A stretch of DNA of 64,000 nt from Tepidiphilus olei. GTDB taxonomy: Bacteria > Pseudomonadota > Gammaproteobacteria > Burkholderiales > Rhodocyclaceae. Position 1 is the stretch's first letter, and each line of letters opens with the position of its first letter. A model generated the notes under the pieces. It was not told where the DNA came from. It did no database searches and worked only from the letters and a program-made list of their open reading frames with translations. Where the stretch lies: NCBI RefSeq assembly GCF_006980705.1, contig NZ_SBHO01000010.1, positions 1 to 64,000 of the forward strand, in the 5' to 3' direction. Both the position numbers and the translations under genes were made by a program. Below, piece after piece: positions 1 through 10,090 of the stretch.

Positions 1-20
1 GATCAAACTCTCAGGTTCAA
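1..20 (-). rRNA. rrs: 16S rRNA gene, 5' end only (partial)
   Basis: Read on the minus strand, the first bases end in AGAGTTTGATC, the conserved 5' start of bacterial 16S rRNA. They are preceded by TGAACCTG, close to the usual betaproteobacterial TGAACTGA start. The rest of the gene lies outside the window to the left. The upstream promoters and boxA-like leader support the call. The exact mature 5' end is estimated. Confidence 0.85.
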
Positions 21-103
21 TCCATAAAACCTCGCACGCATCTAGCGATGCGCGTGCCAGCGCACCCATCCCGCGCCAACACCCACACCGCTCGACTGTC
101 CCC

Positions 104-118
104 AAATTCTTAAAGAAC
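104..118 (-). promoter_or_regulatory. boxA-like antitermination signal in the rRNA leader
   Basis: On the minus strand the leader contains GTTCTTTAAGAATTT, close to the rrn boxA core (CTTTAA). It lies about 85 bases upstream of the 16S start and downstream of both promoters, as expected for Nus-dependent antitermination of an rRNA operon. Assignment rests on motif and position. Confidence 0.55.
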
Positions 119-161
119 TTCTTCCAACCCCACACCACCTCAGTGGCGCGGCAGAACCAGC

Positions 162-190
162 ATTATTCCTTACTTCACGACCCGTGTCAA
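162..190 (-). promoter_or_regulatory. rRNA operon promoter, proximal (P2-like)
   Basis: The minus strand shows TTGACA (185-190), a 17-base spacer and AATAAT (162-167), a near-consensus sigma-70 promoter. It lies about 140 bases before the 16S start and 110 bases downstream of a second promoter, the usual tandem arrangement of rRNA operons. Confidence 0.75.
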
Positions 191-271
191 CAGTCCGAAC
201 GCACTTCCTCAACTTCCTTCCTACCAAGCCACGGTACACACGGTGCAGTATGCCGCAGCAGGTGGATTTGC

Positions 272-300
272 ATTATAGATGCTCTGAGCACAAAAAACAA
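272..300 (-). promoter_or_regulatory. rRNA operon promoter, distal (P1-like)
   Basis: The minus strand shows TTGTTT (295-300), a 17-base spacer and a perfect TATAAT (272-277). AT-rich DNA just upstream of the -35 box (301-340) could act as an UP element. The rest of 191-568 holds no gene that I can support. Confidence 0.65.
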
Positions 301-568
301 GTTTCTTGTGTAGCAAACGAATAAACCCCTCAAACCCGACCACGCGTGCAGCGCGAATCATATTGTTTTTCATGAAATGGCCGGGGATGTACCCGATGAG
401 TGCCAGAGAAGTGTGCGCGAAGCGCCCATCGAGTGCGCGAATCACCGCACGGCAGGGTTGCACGGCTCTTGCATGCTCGCCCATCTTCGGCATGGGTCGC
501 GCATCCTGTACGCCCCCACCAGACCTTTTAGCCGCTCGCGACGGTTCGTCGGGTACCCAGACGTTCAA

Positions 569-1357
569 TCAATCGGTGGCCGGTGACCACTGCGCAAGGA
601 ATTCGCGCCAGTGTGCACCGGGAAGTTTTTCGAGATGTTCGCGCACCCGCTCGAGTGCGGACTTCAGCCCTACCGCGCCGAGCTTACCGCGCAACCACTG
701 GAAGCGCAGGAAAACCAGATGGGTATTGACCGCATCGGTCTCGCAATAGGCACGAATCGCCGCGGCCTCGCCCCGACACCAAGCGCTCCACACCTGTCCG
801 CCGTCCATGCCGAGCTTGCCGGGAAAACCGAGCAGCCGCGCGATCTGATCGAGCGGCGCGGCGGCGCGGCTCTGATAGCCGGCGAGCACGTCCATCAGGT
901 CGAGATGGCGCCAGTGAAAACGCCCGAGGTAGTTGTTGTAGCGGTATTCCGCCTCCCGCTCACCGACTTCCCAGTAGGTACTCGCCTGCACACCGTGCAA
1001 TAGGCTGCGGTAGTGCAGTACCGGCAAGTCGAACCCGCCGCCGTTCCAGGTGACGAGCTGGGGACGCTTCTTGTCGATGGCGACGAAGAACTGCCTCAGG
1101 ATCTCGGCTTCTTCGAGCTCCGGCGCGGCCAGCGAAAACACCTTCACCTCGCGCCCATTGTCCCACACGCCGGCGAGCGTCACGATGCGCTGCAGGTGAT
1201 GCGGCAGAAAGTCGCTGCCGTTGCGGGCGCGCTGGCGCTGGGCGGCGTATTCCACCACTTCGTCGTCCGGTAGGGATTCCGGAAGTTCGTGGAGCAGCCG
1301 CAGCGCGGCCACGTCGGGAATCGTCTCGAGATCGAAGGCCAGAGTCGGCGTGCTCAT
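569..1357 (-). CDS. PolB-like 3'-5' exonuclease (DEDDy family)
   Basis: This 262-residue protein matches the predicted 3'-5' exonuclease family related to the proofreading domain of DNA polymerase B. ExoI motif AFDLETIPD lies at about residues 8-16. ExoII motif VTWNGGGFDLP is central, followed by HLDLMDVL. ExoIII is YCETDAVNTH, with the Tyr-x3-Asp of the DEDDy subclass. All four acidic metal ligands appear present. It starts 2 bases downstream of cysM, so it is probably the last gene of the lapA-lapB-cysM run. The family is presumed to trim DNA 3' ends, but its cellular role is not settled. Confidence 0.8.
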   Translation of the reverse strand: MSTPTLAFDLETIPDVAALRLLHELPESLPDDEVVEYAAQRQRARNGSDFLPHHLQRIVTLAGVWDNGREVKVFSLAAPELEEAEILRQFFVAIDKKRPQLVTWNGGGFDLPVLHYRSLLHGVQASTYWEVGEREAEYRYNNYLGRFHWRHLDLMDVLAGYQSRAAAPLDQIARLLGFPGKLGMDGGQVWSAWCRGEAAAIRAYCETDAVNTHLVFLRFQWLRGKLGAVGLKSALERVREHLEKLPGAHWREFLAQWSPATD

Positions 1358-1359
1358 CG

Positions 1360-2247
1360 TCAGGCAGGAAAAACGCCGGTGGAAAGATAACGATCACCGC
1401 GATCGCACACGACGAAGACAATGACGGCATCGCGCACCTCGGCGGCCACACGTAGAGCCGCAGCCAGCGCCCCGCCCGAGGAGATGCCGGCGAAGATCCC
1501 TTCCTCACGCGCCAGCCGCCGCGCCATTTCCTCAGCCTCAGCCTGGGAGATCGGCTCGATGCGATCGACGAGTTCCGGACGATAGATCCGCGGCAGGTAT
1601 TCCGGCGGCCACTTACGGATACCCGGAATCTGCGACCCTTCTTCCGGCTGGCAGCCGACGGTGACGATGGCAGGATTCCTTTCCTTGAGGTAGCGCGCCA
1701 CGCCCATGAGGGTGCCGGTCGTGCCCATGCTGGAGACGAAGTGGGTGATGCGCCCCTCGGTTTGTTCCCACAGCTCGGGGCCGGTATTCTCATAGTGCGC
1801 GCGGGGATTGTCGGGATTGGAAAATTGGTCGAGGATGACCCCTTTGCCCTCACGCTGCATCTGTTCGGCGACGTCGCGGGCGAGTTCCATCCCACCACTC
1901 TTGGGCGTGAGTACGAGTTCGGCCCCATAGGCTTTCATGATCTGGCGCCGCTCGACGCTCTGGTTTTCCGGCATCACCAGAATCAGGCGATAGCCCCGGA
2001 TCGCCGCCACCATCGCGAGCGCGATGCCCGTGTTGCCGCTGGTGGCCTCGATAAGCGTATCGCCCGGCTTGATCTGGCCACGGGCTTCGGCGCCGCGGAT
2101 CATGGCCAGTGCCGGGCGATCCTTCACCGAACCGGCGGGATTGTTGCCCTCGAGCTTGGCGAGCAGGACGTTGTTCCGCCCTGCACCCAAACGCTGCAAG
2201 CGCACGAGCGGAGTCTTCCCTACCCAGGATTCTATCGTCTCGAACAT
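1360..2247 (-). CDS. cysM: Cysteine synthase B (O-acetylserine sulfhydrylase)
   Basis: A fold-type II PLP enzyme of 295 residues that makes cysteine from O-acetylserine and sulfide or thiosulfate. The PLP lysine is in AGSVKDRPA (Lys42). The substrate loop TSGNTGIALA and the PLP-phosphate loop SSMGTTGTLMG are intact. GCQPEEGSQIPGI and the short length favour CysM over CysK. It lies between lapB (12 bases upstream) and the exonuclease, an order common in betaproteobacteria. It works with the sulfate-reduction genes at the other end of the window, although it is not linked to them. Confidence 0.92.
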   Translation of the reverse strand: MFETIESWVGKTPLVRLQRLGAGRNNVLLAKLEGNNPAGSVKDRPALAMIRGAEARGQIKPGDTLIEATSGNTGIALAMVAAIRGYRLILVMPENQSVERRQIMKAYGAELVLTPKSGGMELARDVAEQMQREGKGVILDQFSNPDNPRAHYENTGPELWEQTEGRITHFVSSMGTTGTLMGVARYLKERNPAIVTVGCQPEEGSQIPGIRKWPPEYLPRIYRPELVDRIEPISQAEAEEMARRLAREEGIFAGISSGGALAAALRVAAEVRDAVIVFVVCDRGDRYLSTGVFPA

Positions 2248-2259
2248 CGCACCTTCCTC

Positions 2260-3444
2260 TCAATGACCGGCGATCGCGTCGATCTCGATGACGCGCGCCG
2301 GGCCGAACGTCTCCCATTGGCCACAGGCAGGACAGCGCCACAGATGCCGCCGCGCCTTGAAACCACATTGGGCGCATCGGTAGCGCGCCAGCCGTTGTAC
2401 GTAACCGTGCACCACTTCGCGCACGTGTTCGACGTCGGCGACCCAGGCGGGTTCGACCTGCCGCGCCACCAAGAGCAAGTATTCGTCGAGCACGATGAGG
2501 CTGGGCTGCTGGCGTAACATCCATTGCAGCAGACGCAGGGCGCGCGCCACATCCCCATGACGTGACTCGAACTCCACGTAATGGTCGACCAAATCGAGCT
2601 GGGGATGCCGGTGCAGCCATTGATGCATACGATGCAAGAGTTTCGCCTGCCAGGCGCAGCGCTCGGCCACCGCCATGAGCCGGTCGGCCGCCAGCGGCAA
2701 ATGCTCTATGGCGATGCGCTCGAGCGTGAGCCATTCTTCGAATGCCACCTCGAACCGCCCCTGTAGGAAATGCCGTTCCCCTTCGAGCAGGATTGGGCGA
2801 ACGGCGTGCCGATCGAGCGCGCGTGCCTGCTCGATGTGTCTGGCGGCCTCTTCCCAGCGCTCGGCCGTGAGCGCGAGCGCCGCGAGTTCGCAGTGGTAAT
2901 GGATGAGTCGGACTCGCCAGGCGGGACTATCGTCCCGCACCAGACGCTCTACTACATCGATGCATTTGCGCCAATCCTTTTCGACCTGATAAATCTCGAG
3001 CAGCTGGGCAAGTGCCCAATGCTTGCGCGCGGTCTGTTGAAGTGCCGCGTAGAGCTCTTCGGCACGGTCGAAGAAACCAGCCTTGTGATAATCGAGCGCC
3101 AGTTCGGCGAGAATCTCGCCGCGACGATCTTCCGGCAGATCCTCGCGCGCGAGCAATTCCTGGTGAATGCGAATCGCTCGATCGAACTCTCCCCGTCGGC
3201 GAAAGAGCACCGCCAGCGCCAACTGTAACTCCAGCGTGGCCGGATTCTCCCTCGCCGCCGAGAGAAAGGCCTCGATCGCCTGGTCGAGTTCGTCGTGCAG
3301 GAGATGATTGAGACCGGTGAGGTAGATGCGCGGCAGGCGACTCGAGGCACGCACGACTTGGCGCATGTCGATACGCGCAGCCACCCACCCCAAGCCGAAG
3401 AAAAGGGGCAAGAGCAGCAACCACCAGAATTGGAGCTCGCTCAT
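2260..3444 (-). CDS. lapB: LapB (YciM), TPR adaptor for lipopolysaccharide control
   Basis: LapB is an inner-membrane-anchored protein that in E. coli brings LpxC to FtsH and so tunes LPS synthesis. This copy has 394 residues. The N-terminal segment LQFWWLLLLPLFFGLGWVAA is the membrane anchor. About 300 residues of tetratricopeptide repeats follow, then a C-terminal rubredoxin-like knuckle with CAQCGF and CPACGQW (residues about 357-378). The start overlaps the lapA stop by 4 bases (ATGA), indicating coupled translation. Length and domain order are those of the family. Confidence 0.9.
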   Translation of the reverse strand: MSELQFWWLLLLPLFFGLGWVAARIDMRQVVRASSRLPRIYLTGLNHLLHDELDQAIEAFLSAARENPATLELQLALAVLFRRRGEFDRAIRIHQELLAREDLPEDRRGEILAELALDYHKAGFFDRAEELYAALQQTARKHWALAQLLEIYQVEKDWRKCIDVVERLVRDDSPAWRVRLIHYHCELAALALTAERWEEAARHIEQARALDRHAVRPILLEGERHFLQGRFEVAFEEWLTLERIAIEHLPLAADRLMAVAERCAWQAKLLHRMHQWLHRHPQLDLVDHYVEFESRHGDVARALRLLQWMLRQQPSLIVLDEYLLLVARQVEPAWVADVEHVREVVHGYVQRLARYRCAQCGFKARRHLWRCPACGQWETFGPARVIEIDAIAGH

Positions 3445-3725
3445 ACGGGGGGAAGGGTACGATCAGAGGATTCGCTCACGCGCTCCGTCGCTTCGAGCCG
3501 GCGACGCAGACGCGACAGCGTCCATCTCTGGCGCACGAGGGTGCCGACCGTGAAGCTCAGACCAAGCAGGATCCCCACCAGGGCCGTCGCGAGCAGGACG
3601 ACGGCGAGCGGGGCCTGCCATTCTTGACCAAACCACTTCAGCGTCACCGGCACATGATTTTGTGCCGCAAAAGCGACGAGCACGGCAAAGATGACGAGCC
3701 GGAGCACCCAGACAAAGATCCGCAT
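3441..3725 (-). CDS. lapA: LapA family (DUF1049) inner-membrane protein
   Basis: This 94-residue protein has two predicted membrane helices: VLRLVIFAVLVAFAAQ near the N-terminus and LAVVLLATALVGILLGLSF in the middle. An arginine-rich cytoplasmic tail follows (RQRWTLSRLRRRLEA). This is the layout of LapA, the partner of LapB in assembly and control of lipopolysaccharide. It overlaps lapB by 4 bases and starts 266 bases after ihfB, with a likely terminator between. The sequence family is loose, so the call leans on the lapB link. Confidence 0.82.
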   Translation of the reverse strand: MRIFVWVLRLVIFAVLVAFAAQNHVPVTLKWFGQEWQAPLAVVLLATALVGILLGLSFTVGTLVRQRWTLSRLRRRLEATERVSESSDRTLPPV

Positions 3726-3790
3726 CTCTTTTCCCCATGGGTTGGTGGAACTCTGCGTTCCGCACCGTACGAATTATCCCAAGCCAAACG

Positions 3791-3818
3791 AAAAAAAAGA
3801 AGCGGCCCACGAGGGCCA
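3791..3818 (-). terminator. Possible terminator downstream of ihfB
   Basis: On the minus strand a short GC hairpin (GGCCC 813-817 side, loop TCGT, GGGCC) is followed by GCTTC and a run of eight Ts at 3800-3791. It lies between the ihfB stop and lapA, where the supraoperon would end. The stem is only 5 bp, so strength is uncertain. The rest of 3726-3991 shows no gene. Confidence 0.5.
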
Positions 3819-3991
3819 CTTCCATCGGGACGAGCGCCGAACGCTCGCAGGGGCTTCAAAAGCCGCCGCGAGCGACTGAAGGACGATGCGACCAGAGATC
3901 AGGATGCACGGCATATCGAATGACTGACGAGCACCCGAGTACCAGAAACCGCCGCCATGGGGGCCACGCGGCAGGTGATTCGCAGGCACCC

Positions 3992-4300
3992 TCAACACAC
4001 TGCCGCCGGCTCTGGCTCCTTGTGCCGATCCACGCGCTCGCGCAGCTCTTTGCCCGCCTTGAAATGCGGAACGTACTTCCCAGGAACCGGCACAGGCAAA
4101 CCGGTTTTCGGATTGCGCCCCATACGCGGAGGACGGTACGTGAGCGTAAAGCTACCAAAACCACGGATTTCGATGCGCCCGTTGGCAACGAGCGTCTCGC
4201 TCATTGCCTGCAAGATCATCTTGACCGCGATTTCTACGTCTTTCGGCGGCAGCTGCGAAAAGCGCGCGGCCAGCCGTTCGATCAGTTCGGAACGGGTCAT
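3992..4300 (-). CDS. ihfB: Integration host factor, beta subunit
   Basis: A 102-residue HU/IHF-fold DNA-bending protein that pairs with IHF-alpha (not in the window). The start [14 protein letters not shown], the core [25 protein letters not shown] and the intercalating-arm region [26 protein letters not shown] are typical of IhfB. It follows rpsA by 13 bases, the conserved rpsA-ihfB order of proteobacteria. IHF is also used by many tyrosine integrases, so the element at ssrA may depend on it (inference). Confidence 0.93.
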   Translation of the reverse strand: MTRSELIERLAARFSQLPPKDVEIAVKMILQAMSETLVANGRIEIRGFGSFTLTYRPPRMGRNPKTGLPVPVPGKYVPHFKAGKELRERVDRHKEPEPAAVC

Positions 4301-4313
4301 GGCCGCAGGTCAC

Positions 4314-6035
4314 TCACGACTGTTTCTGTTCGTTGAGTTTGGCTTTGAGCAACGCACCGAGGCTAGTCGTGCCACTGGCGGAGGCACCTTCACCCGTCAG
4401 CCGATTGAGCGCCTCGGCCTGCTCGGCCTGCTCCTTCGCTCGGATCGACAGGTTGATGCTGCGGTTCTTGCGATCGACGTTGATGATGACCACTTCCACC
4501 TGCTGCCCTTCGTGCAGGAGCTGGGTGAGATCGTCGACGCGGTGCGCCGCCGCTTCGGAGGCGCGCAGATAGCCCTCGACCTCATCGTCGAGCTGAATCA
4601 CGGCCCCTTTCGGCTCGACCGACTTGACGGTCCCGGTGACCACGGAGCCTTTCTCGTGCGTGGCGATGTAGTTGGTGAACGGGTCGCCCTCGAGCTGCTT
4701 GATACCGAGCGAAATGCGCTCGCGCTCGACGTCGACGGCGAGCACGACGGCCTCCACTTCGTCGCCTTTCTTGTAGCGGCGCACGGCCGTCTCGCCCGGC
4801 TCGGTCCAAGAGAGGTCGGAGAGGTGCACCAGGCCATCGATGCCGCCATCCAGGCCGATGAAAACGCCGAAGTCGGTGATCGACTTGATCTGGCCGCGAA
4901 CCTTGTCGCCTTTCTTGTGGTTCTGAGCGAACTCTTCCCAGGGGTTGGGCTGGCACTGTTTCATGCCGAGCGAAATGCGACGACGATCTTCGTCGATCTC
5001 GAGAATCATCACTTCGACTTCGTCGCCGACCTGCACGACCTTGCTCGGATGGATGTTCTTGTTGGTCCAGTCCATCTCGGAGACGTGCACCAGACCCTCG
5101 ATGCCCGGCTCGATCTCGACGAAGGCGCCGTAGTCGGTGAGGTTGGTGACCTTGCCGAAGAGGCGGGTACCGGCGGGATAGCGGCGGGCGATACCGACCC
5201 AGGGATCCTCGCCGAGTTGCTTGAGACCCAGGGAAACGCGCATCTTCTCGCGGTCGAACTTGAGTACTTTGGCCTCGACCTCGTCGCCCACATTGACGAC
5301 TTCGGACGGATGACGCACACGCCGCCAAGCGAGATCGGTGATGTGGAGCAGACCGTCGATGCCGCCCAGGTCGACGAAAGCACCGTAATCGGTGATGTTC
5401 TTGACCACGCCCTTGACGATGGAGCCCTCTTGCAGGGACTCGAGGAGTTTTTCGCGATCCTCGCCCATGGTCTCTTCGAGCACGGCGCGGCGCGACACGA
5501 CGATGTTGTTGCGCTTACGATCGATCTTGATGACCTTGAACTCGAGCTCTTTGCCCTCGATCGGGGTGGTGTCCTTCATCGGACGAATGTCGACCAGGGA
5601 GCCGGGCAGGAAGGCACGCAGCCCGTTGAGCATGACCGTGAGGCCGCCCTTGACGCGGCCGGTGACCACGCCCTTGACGATACGGCCTTCTTCGAAGGCC
5701 TGTTCGAGTTCGTTCCAAGCTTCCAGGCGCTTGGCTTTCTCGCGCGACAGACGCGTTTCGCCGTAGCCGTCTTCGAGGGCCTCGATCGCCACGTGCACGA
5801 AGTCGCCGACCTTGACTTCGAGCTCGCCGCGGTCGTTCATGAATTCTTCTTTGGGGATGTAACTCTCGGATTTCAGGCCGGCATTGACGATCACGAAGTT
5901 GTCGTCGATGCCGACGACCTCGGCGGTGATCACCTGCCCCGGCGTCATTTCCTGAAGCACGAGACTCTGCTCGAAGAGATCGGCGAAGCTTTCTTGGGTT
6001 TCGGTAGGTTGAGTGGCTACGGCGGTTGAGTTCAT
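4314..6035 (-). CDS. rpsA: 30S ribosomal protein S1
   Basis: S1 binds mRNA at the 30S subunit and helps start translation of structured messages. The protein has six S1 (OB-fold) repeats, recognisable by recurring [22 protein letters not shown]-like segments at roughly 85-residue spacing, and ends in a short Lys/Gln-rich tail. I chose the start [14 protein letters not shown], giving 573 residues, close to the usual 557-575. A longer reading from 6083 is possible but adds 16 residues with no family match. It lies between aroA-cmk and ihfB in the supraoperon. Confidence 0.94.
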   Translation of the reverse strand: MNSTAVATQPTETQESFADLFEQSLVLQEMTPGQVITAEVVGIDDNFVIVNAGLKSESYIPKEEFMNDRGELEVKVGDFVHVAIEALEDGYGETRLSREKAKRLEAWNELEQAFEEGRIVKGVVTGRVKGGLTVMLNGLRAFLPGSLVDIRPMKDTTPIEGKELEFKVIKIDRKRNNIVVSRRAVLEETMGEDREKLLESLQEGSIVKGVVKNITDYGAFVDLGGIDGLLHITDLAWRRVRHPSEVVNVGDEVEAKVLKFDREKMRVSLGLKQLGEDPWVGIARRYPAGTRLFGKVTNLTDYGAFVEIEPGIEGLVHVSEMDWTNKNIHPSKVVQVGDEVEVMILEIDEDRRRISLGMKQCQPNPWEEFAQNHKKGDKVRGQIKSITDFGVFIGLDGGIDGLVHLSDLSWTEPGETAVRRYKKGDEVEAVVLAVDVERERISLGIKQLEGDPFTNYIATHEKGSVVTGTVKSVEPKGAVIQLDDEVEGYLRASEAAAHRVDDLTQLLHEGQQVEVVIINVDRKNRSINLSIRAKEQAEQAEALNRLTGEGASASGTTSLGALLKAKLNEQKQS

Positions 6036-6107
6036 CGGTTCGGTTTCCAAAGACGTTTCTCCCTCAGGAAAAACGCAAGACAAAAAGTATGAATAAACAT
6101 TCCCGGA

Positions 6108-8054
6108 TCACGCGAGCCCACGTGTCCGGACCCAATCGAAAATGACCTCCACGGCCTCTTCCACGCCCATGAGGGACGTATCGAGCCGCAGAGCGTCGGG
6201 GCATTGCTGCAAAGGAGCGATGGCACGTTCCCGGTCCCGCAGGTCGCGTGCCTCGAGCTCTTCGCGCAATCTTTCAATGTTAGCAGACATTCCCTTGTCG
6301 ATCAACTGCTTGAAGCGTCGCTCGGCGCGCACCTCGACGGAAGCGGTGAGAAAGACCTTGAGCTCGGCATCGGGAAAGACGACCGAGCCCATGTCGCGCC
6401 CCTCGGCCACTAGCCCCGGGCGGCGGCGGAAGGCCCGCTGACGCTCGAGCAGCGCCTCGCGCACGGCGCCGTGCACGGCGATGCGCGAGGCAGCAGCGGA
6501 GACCTCTTCCGTCCGAATGGCCTCGGTCACGTCTTCACCGGCGAGAAAGATGCGATCGCCGGCGAAGCGCACCTCCAGTTCGCGCGCGAGCCGCGCGAGC
6601 ATCGCAACCTCCTCGGCGGGCACCCCGCGGCGCAGCGCCGCCAGCGCCACCAGTCGGTAGAGGGCGCCGCTGTCGAGATAGTGCCAGCCGAGCCGTTCGG
6701 CCAGGCGCGCCGCCACGGTGCCCTTGCCGCTTGCCGTCGGACCGTCGATCGCCACCACGGGCACCGGCCGCACGACCGAGCGGTATGCCTGCCAATACTG
6801 AGGGAACGTCTTGTTGACACACTCGGGATCGAGGATGCGCACGTAGATGTCGCCGAAAGCGGCGAGCGAAAAACACATCGCCATGCGATGATCGTCGTAG
6901 GTGGCGATCGCCGCCGGCCGTAGCCGCTCGGGCGGGGTGATGACGAGAAAATCCGGCCCCTCTTCGACCGAGGCACCGAGCTTGCGCAACTCGGTGGCCA
7001 TGGCGGCGATGCGATCGGTCTCTTTCACCCGCCAACTGCCGATGCGGCGCAGGCGCGAGGGCCCCTCGCAAAAGAGCGCCACGACCGCCAGCGTCATGGC
7101 CGCATCCGGAATGTGGTTGAGATCGAGATCGAACGCCCGCAGTCGGCCGTTTGCAGGGGCACAGGCCTCGATCCAGTTCTCTCCCATACTGATACGGACG
7201 CCGAGCGCCTCCAGGGCCTCGGCGAAGCGCACGTCGCCCTGCAGGCTCGCTCGACCCACGCCCTCGACGCGCACCGGTCCTCCCCCCAAGGCTCCGGCGG
7301 CGAGGAAATAAGACGCGGAAGAAGCATCCCCTTCGACGTAGATTTCCCCTGGCGAGCGGTAGCGCGCCCGGCCATCGTAGTAGAACCGCCGGTCGCGTTC
7401 GGCGAGTTCCACCCCGAAGCGCGCCATCAGCGCGAGCGTGAGTGCCACGTAGGGGCGGGAAATGAGCTCCCCCACGACCTCGACGGTGATCGGCCGGCCG
7501 AGCAGGGGCAGCGCCATGAGCAGCGCCGAGAGGAATTGACTGGAGACGTCGCCCCGGATACGAACGGTCTCGACGGAAGTGGGTACGGGCGAGTGGATCG
7601 CGAGCGGCGGATAGCCGTCGTTTTCCAGGTACTCGATACGCGCCCCCAGCTGACGCAAGGCCTCGACCAGATCACCGATGGGCCGCTCGTGCATGCGCGG
7701 CACCCCACGCAAGCGGTATTCCCCGCCCATCAAGGCGAGTACGGCGGTGAGCGGCCGGAACGCCGTACCCGCATTGCCCAGAAAGAGCTCGGCCTTGCGC
7801 ACCGGAAAGGGAGCGCCACCCGTGCCATGGACCACGTAGTCCTGCTCGCCGGTGCGCTCCCAGCGCACGCCCAGCGCCTCGAGCGCCTCGAGCATGCGCG
7901 CGACGTCGTCGGAGTGCAGCAGATCGCGGATGTGGGTGTCGCCCTCGGCGAGCGCCGCGAGCAGCAGCACGCGGTTGGAGATGCTCTTGCTGCCCGGCAG
8001 CCGCACCCCGCCCCGGGCGTGCAGTAGGGGCGGTAGATCGAGAAACCCGCTCAT
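6108..8054 (-). CDS. aroA-cmk: Fused EPSP synthase / cytidylate kinase
   Basis: One 648-residue frame joins two enzymes. Residues 1 to about 428 are 3-phosphoshikimate 1-carboxyvinyltransferase (shikimate pathway), with [31 protein letters not shown] and the C-terminal [15 protein letters not shown]. Residues from about 432 are CMP/dCMP kinase, with P-loop GPTASGKGT and [11 protein letters not shown] second motif, [18 protein letters not shown], also lies in the kinase half. The linker is only a few residues. In most relatives the two genes are separate neighbours, but such fusions are known in betaproteobacteria. It overlaps tyrA by ATGA and is followed by rpsA. No frameshift or stop interrupts the joint. 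Confidence 0.93.
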   Translation of the reverse strand: MSGFLDLPPLLHARGGVRLPGSKSISNRVLLLAALAEGDTHIRDLLHSDDVARMLEALEALGVRWERTGEQDYVVHGTGGAPFPVRKAELFLGNAGTAFRPLTAVLALMGGEYRLRGVPRMHERPIGDLVEALRQLGARIEYLENDGYPPLAIHSPVPTSVETVRIRGDVSSQFLSALLMALPLLGRPITVEVVGELISRPYVALTLALMARFGVELAERDRRFYYDGRARYRSPGEIYVEGDASSASYFLAAGALGGGPVRVEGVGRASLQGDVRFAEALEALGVRISMGENWIEACAPANGRLRAFDLDLNHIPDAAMTLAVVALFCEGPSRLRRIGSWRVKETDRIAAMATELRKLGASVEEGPDFLVITPPERLRPAAIATYDDHRMAMCFSLAAFGDIYVRILDPECVNKTFPQYWQAYRSVVRPVPVVAIDGPTASGKGTVAARLAERLGWHYLDSGALYRLVALAALRRGVPAEEVAMLARLARELEVRFAGDRIFLAGEDVTEAIRTEEVSAAASRIAVHGAVREALLERQRAFRRRPGLVAEGRDMGSVVFPDAELKVFLTASVEVRAERRFKQLIDKGMSANIERLREELEARDLRDRERAIAPLQQCPDALRLDTSLMGVEEAVEVIFDWVRTRGLA

Positions 8055-8950
8055 TCGTCCGACCCTCCTCCGTTGACGTAGCGTTCGCCCCAGGCCATGC
8101 GGGCTGCGCGCGCCTTGGCGAAGACATCCTCCAGACCCGGGCCGTTGGCCGAGAGCAAGAGCGCGCGGATGAAGGCGAGTTCGGAGAGATACTGGTCGAG
8201 CTCAGCCAGGATCGCCTGGCGATTGACGAGGCAGATGTCGCGCCACATCTCTGGGTGGCTCGCGGCGATGCGGGTGAAATCGCGAAACCCCCCGGCGGCA
8301 TACTCGAAGAGTTGCTCGGCATTCGCACGCTCGGCGAGGTCGTGCACCAGCGCATAGGCGAGCACGTGCGGCAGATGACTCACGGCGGCGAAGACCCGGT
8401 CGTGCTCCTGCGGTGACATCTCGCGAATGAGCGCACCACAGGCCTGCCAGAGCTGCGCCACCCGCAGCACGCTGCCAGGCTCGTTCTCCGGCAGCGGTGT
8501 GAGCACCACTTTACGGTCGCGGAAGAGCGTCGCATCGGCCGCCTCGCAGCCGCTCTTCTCCGCACCGGCGATGGGATGCCCCGGTACGGTATGCGCCAGG
8601 TGTGGCTCCAAGTGCAGGTAAAAAGCTTCGATCACGTTGCGCTTGGTACTGCCCGCATCGGTGACGAGGGTGCCTGGGGCCAGATGTGGCGCCATGGCTT
8701 TGACCACCGCTTCCGTCTGACCCACCGGCATGGCGAGCAGCACGACTTCCGCCCTGGCGAGCGCATCGCCCCAGTCTGCGGCGATTCGATCGATCACGCC
8801 CAAGGCGAGCGCCCGTTCGAGTGAAACCCGCGAACGACCGATGCCCACCACTTCGCGCACCATGCCGGCCGCCTTGAGCGCCAGGGCGAAGGAACCGCCG
8901 ATGAGCCCGACACCGCACACGACCAGCCGTCCCACCGGTTTCGTCTTCAT
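8051..8950 (-). CDS. tyrA: Prephenate dehydrogenase (tyrosine branch)
   Basis: A 299-residue NAD(P)-dependent enzyme converting prephenate, or arogenate, to the tyrosine precursor. The Rossmann motif [14 protein letters not shown] lies at about residues 13-26. [14 protein letters not shown] and [13 protein letters not shown] carry the catalytic and substrate residues of the TyrA family. There is no chorismate mutase domain, so it is a stand-alone cyclohexadienyl-type dehydrogenase. It follows hisC by 12 bases and overlaps aroA-cmk by 4 bases. Whether prephenate or arogenate is preferred cannot be told from sequence. Confidence 0.9.
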   Translation of the reverse strand: MKTKPVGRLVVCGVGLIGGSFALALKAAGMVREVVGIGRSRVSLERALALGVIDRIAADWGDALARAEVVLLAMPVGQTEAVVKAMAPHLAPGTLVTDAGSTKRNVIEAFYLHLEPHLAHTVPGHPIAGAEKSGCEAADATLFRDRKVVLTPLPENEPGSVLRVAQLWQACGALIREMSPQEHDRVFAAVSHLPHVLAYALVHDLAERANAEQLFEYAAGGFRDFTRIAASHPEMWRDICLVNRQAILAELDQYLSELAFIRALLLSANGPGLEDVFAKARAARMAWGERYVNGGGSDE

Positions 8951-8962
8951 GAAAGCCCCCTT

Positions 8963-10063
8963 TCAGGTGCAAAGGATGTCGGCGAGCGCTTCGAGGAAGC
9001 GGGCATTCTCTTCGGGCAGACCCACGGTGACGCGCAGCCATTCGGGCAGGCCATAGCCGGCGATCGGACGCACGATCACGCCGCGATCGAGCAGCGCCTC
9101 GTTCACCGCACCCGCGTCGCCCACGTGCACCATCACGAAATTGCCGCGCGACGGCACCCAACGCAGACCCAGCCGCGCGAATCCTTCGTAGAGCTGCAGC
9201 AGCCCCTGGCGGTTGAGCTCGGCGCTGCGCGCGACGAACGCCTCGTCTTCGAGGGCGGCGGCCGCCGCCGCGAGCGCGAAGGCGTTGACGTTGAAAGGCT
9301 GCCGGATGCGGTTGATCACATCGACGAGTTCGGGACGCGCCACACCGTAGCCCACCCGCAGCGAGGCGAGCCCATAGATCTTGGAAAACGTCCGGCACAC
9401 GAGCAGGTTGGGAAAGCGATCGACCCAGGCAAGCGACTCGTAGCGTTCGGCGGGATCGAGGTATTCGCCGTAGGCTTCGTCGAGCACCACCAGCACGTCC
9501 TCGGGCACCCGCGAAAGGAAGGATTCCAGCGCCTCGCCGGGCACGAAGGTGCCGGTGGGATTGTTCGGATTGGCGAGGAAGACCACGCGCGTGCGCGACG
9601 TGATCGCGGCGAGCATCGCCTCGAGGTCGTGCCCGTAGTCCTTGGCGGGCACTTCGACCGGCCGTGCGCCCAACGCCTGCGTCACCAGCGGATAGACCGC
9701 GAAAGCGTATTGGGAATACACCGCCTCGGTACCCGGTTGCAGCACGATGCGCGCGGCCAGCTCCAGCACGTCGTTCGAGCCGTTACCGAGCACCAGACGC
9801 TCGGGTGCGACGCCGAACTTGCGCGCGATCGCCTCCTTGAGCACGAAACCATTGCCGTCGGGATAACGGGCTCCTTCGGCCGCCGTCGCATCCAAGGTGG
9901 CCCGCGCTTTCGGACTCATGCCGAGCGGATTCTCGTTCGAGGCGAGCTTGACGATGTCGACCTCCCGCAGACCGCGCTCGCGGGCGAGTTCCTCGATGGG
10001 CTTACCCGGTTGATAAGGGGCGAGCGAGCGGATCGCCGCTGGAACGTGATCGATGACGCGCAT
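8963..10063 (-). CDS. hisC: Histidinol-phosphate / aromatic aminotransferase
   Basis: A fold-type I PLP aminotransferase of 366 residues. Motifs seen are NENPLGMSPKA near the start, FLANPNNPTGTF for cofactor and substrate binding, VVLDEAYGEY, and the PLP lysine in CRTFSKIYGLASLRVGYG. The position between pheA and tyrA matches the hisC2-type copy of the aromatic supraoperon. It probably transaminates phenylpyruvate and 4-hydroxyphenylpyruvate as well as, or instead of, imidazole-acetol phosphate. The histidine operon is not in this window, so which role dominates is open. Confidence 0.9.
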   Translation of the reverse strand: MRVIDHVPAAIRSLAPYQPGKPIEELARERGLREVDIVKLASNENPLGMSPKARATLDATAAEGARYPDGNGFVLKEAIARKFGVAPERLVLGNGSNDVLELAARIVLQPGTEAVYSQYAFAVYPLVTQALGARPVEVPAKDYGHDLEAMLAAITSRTRVVFLANPNNPTGTFVPGEALESFLSRVPEDVLVVLDEAYGEYLDPAERYESLAWVDRFPNLLVCRTFSKIYGLASLRVGYGVARPELVDVINRIRQPFNVNAFALAAAAAALEDEAFVARSAELNRQGLLQLYEGFARLGLRWVPSRGNFVMVHVGDAGAVNEALLDRGVIVRPIAGYGLPEWLRVTVGLPEENARFLEALADILCT

Positions 10064-10090
10064 CTCTTCTCCTCCCGTTGTTGGCCGATG

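Noticed and set aside
3957-6029. A 690-codon plus-strand open frame
   Set aside because: It is the antisense of rpsA. GC-rich codon use opens the complementary frame, and no domain or ribosome site is visible.
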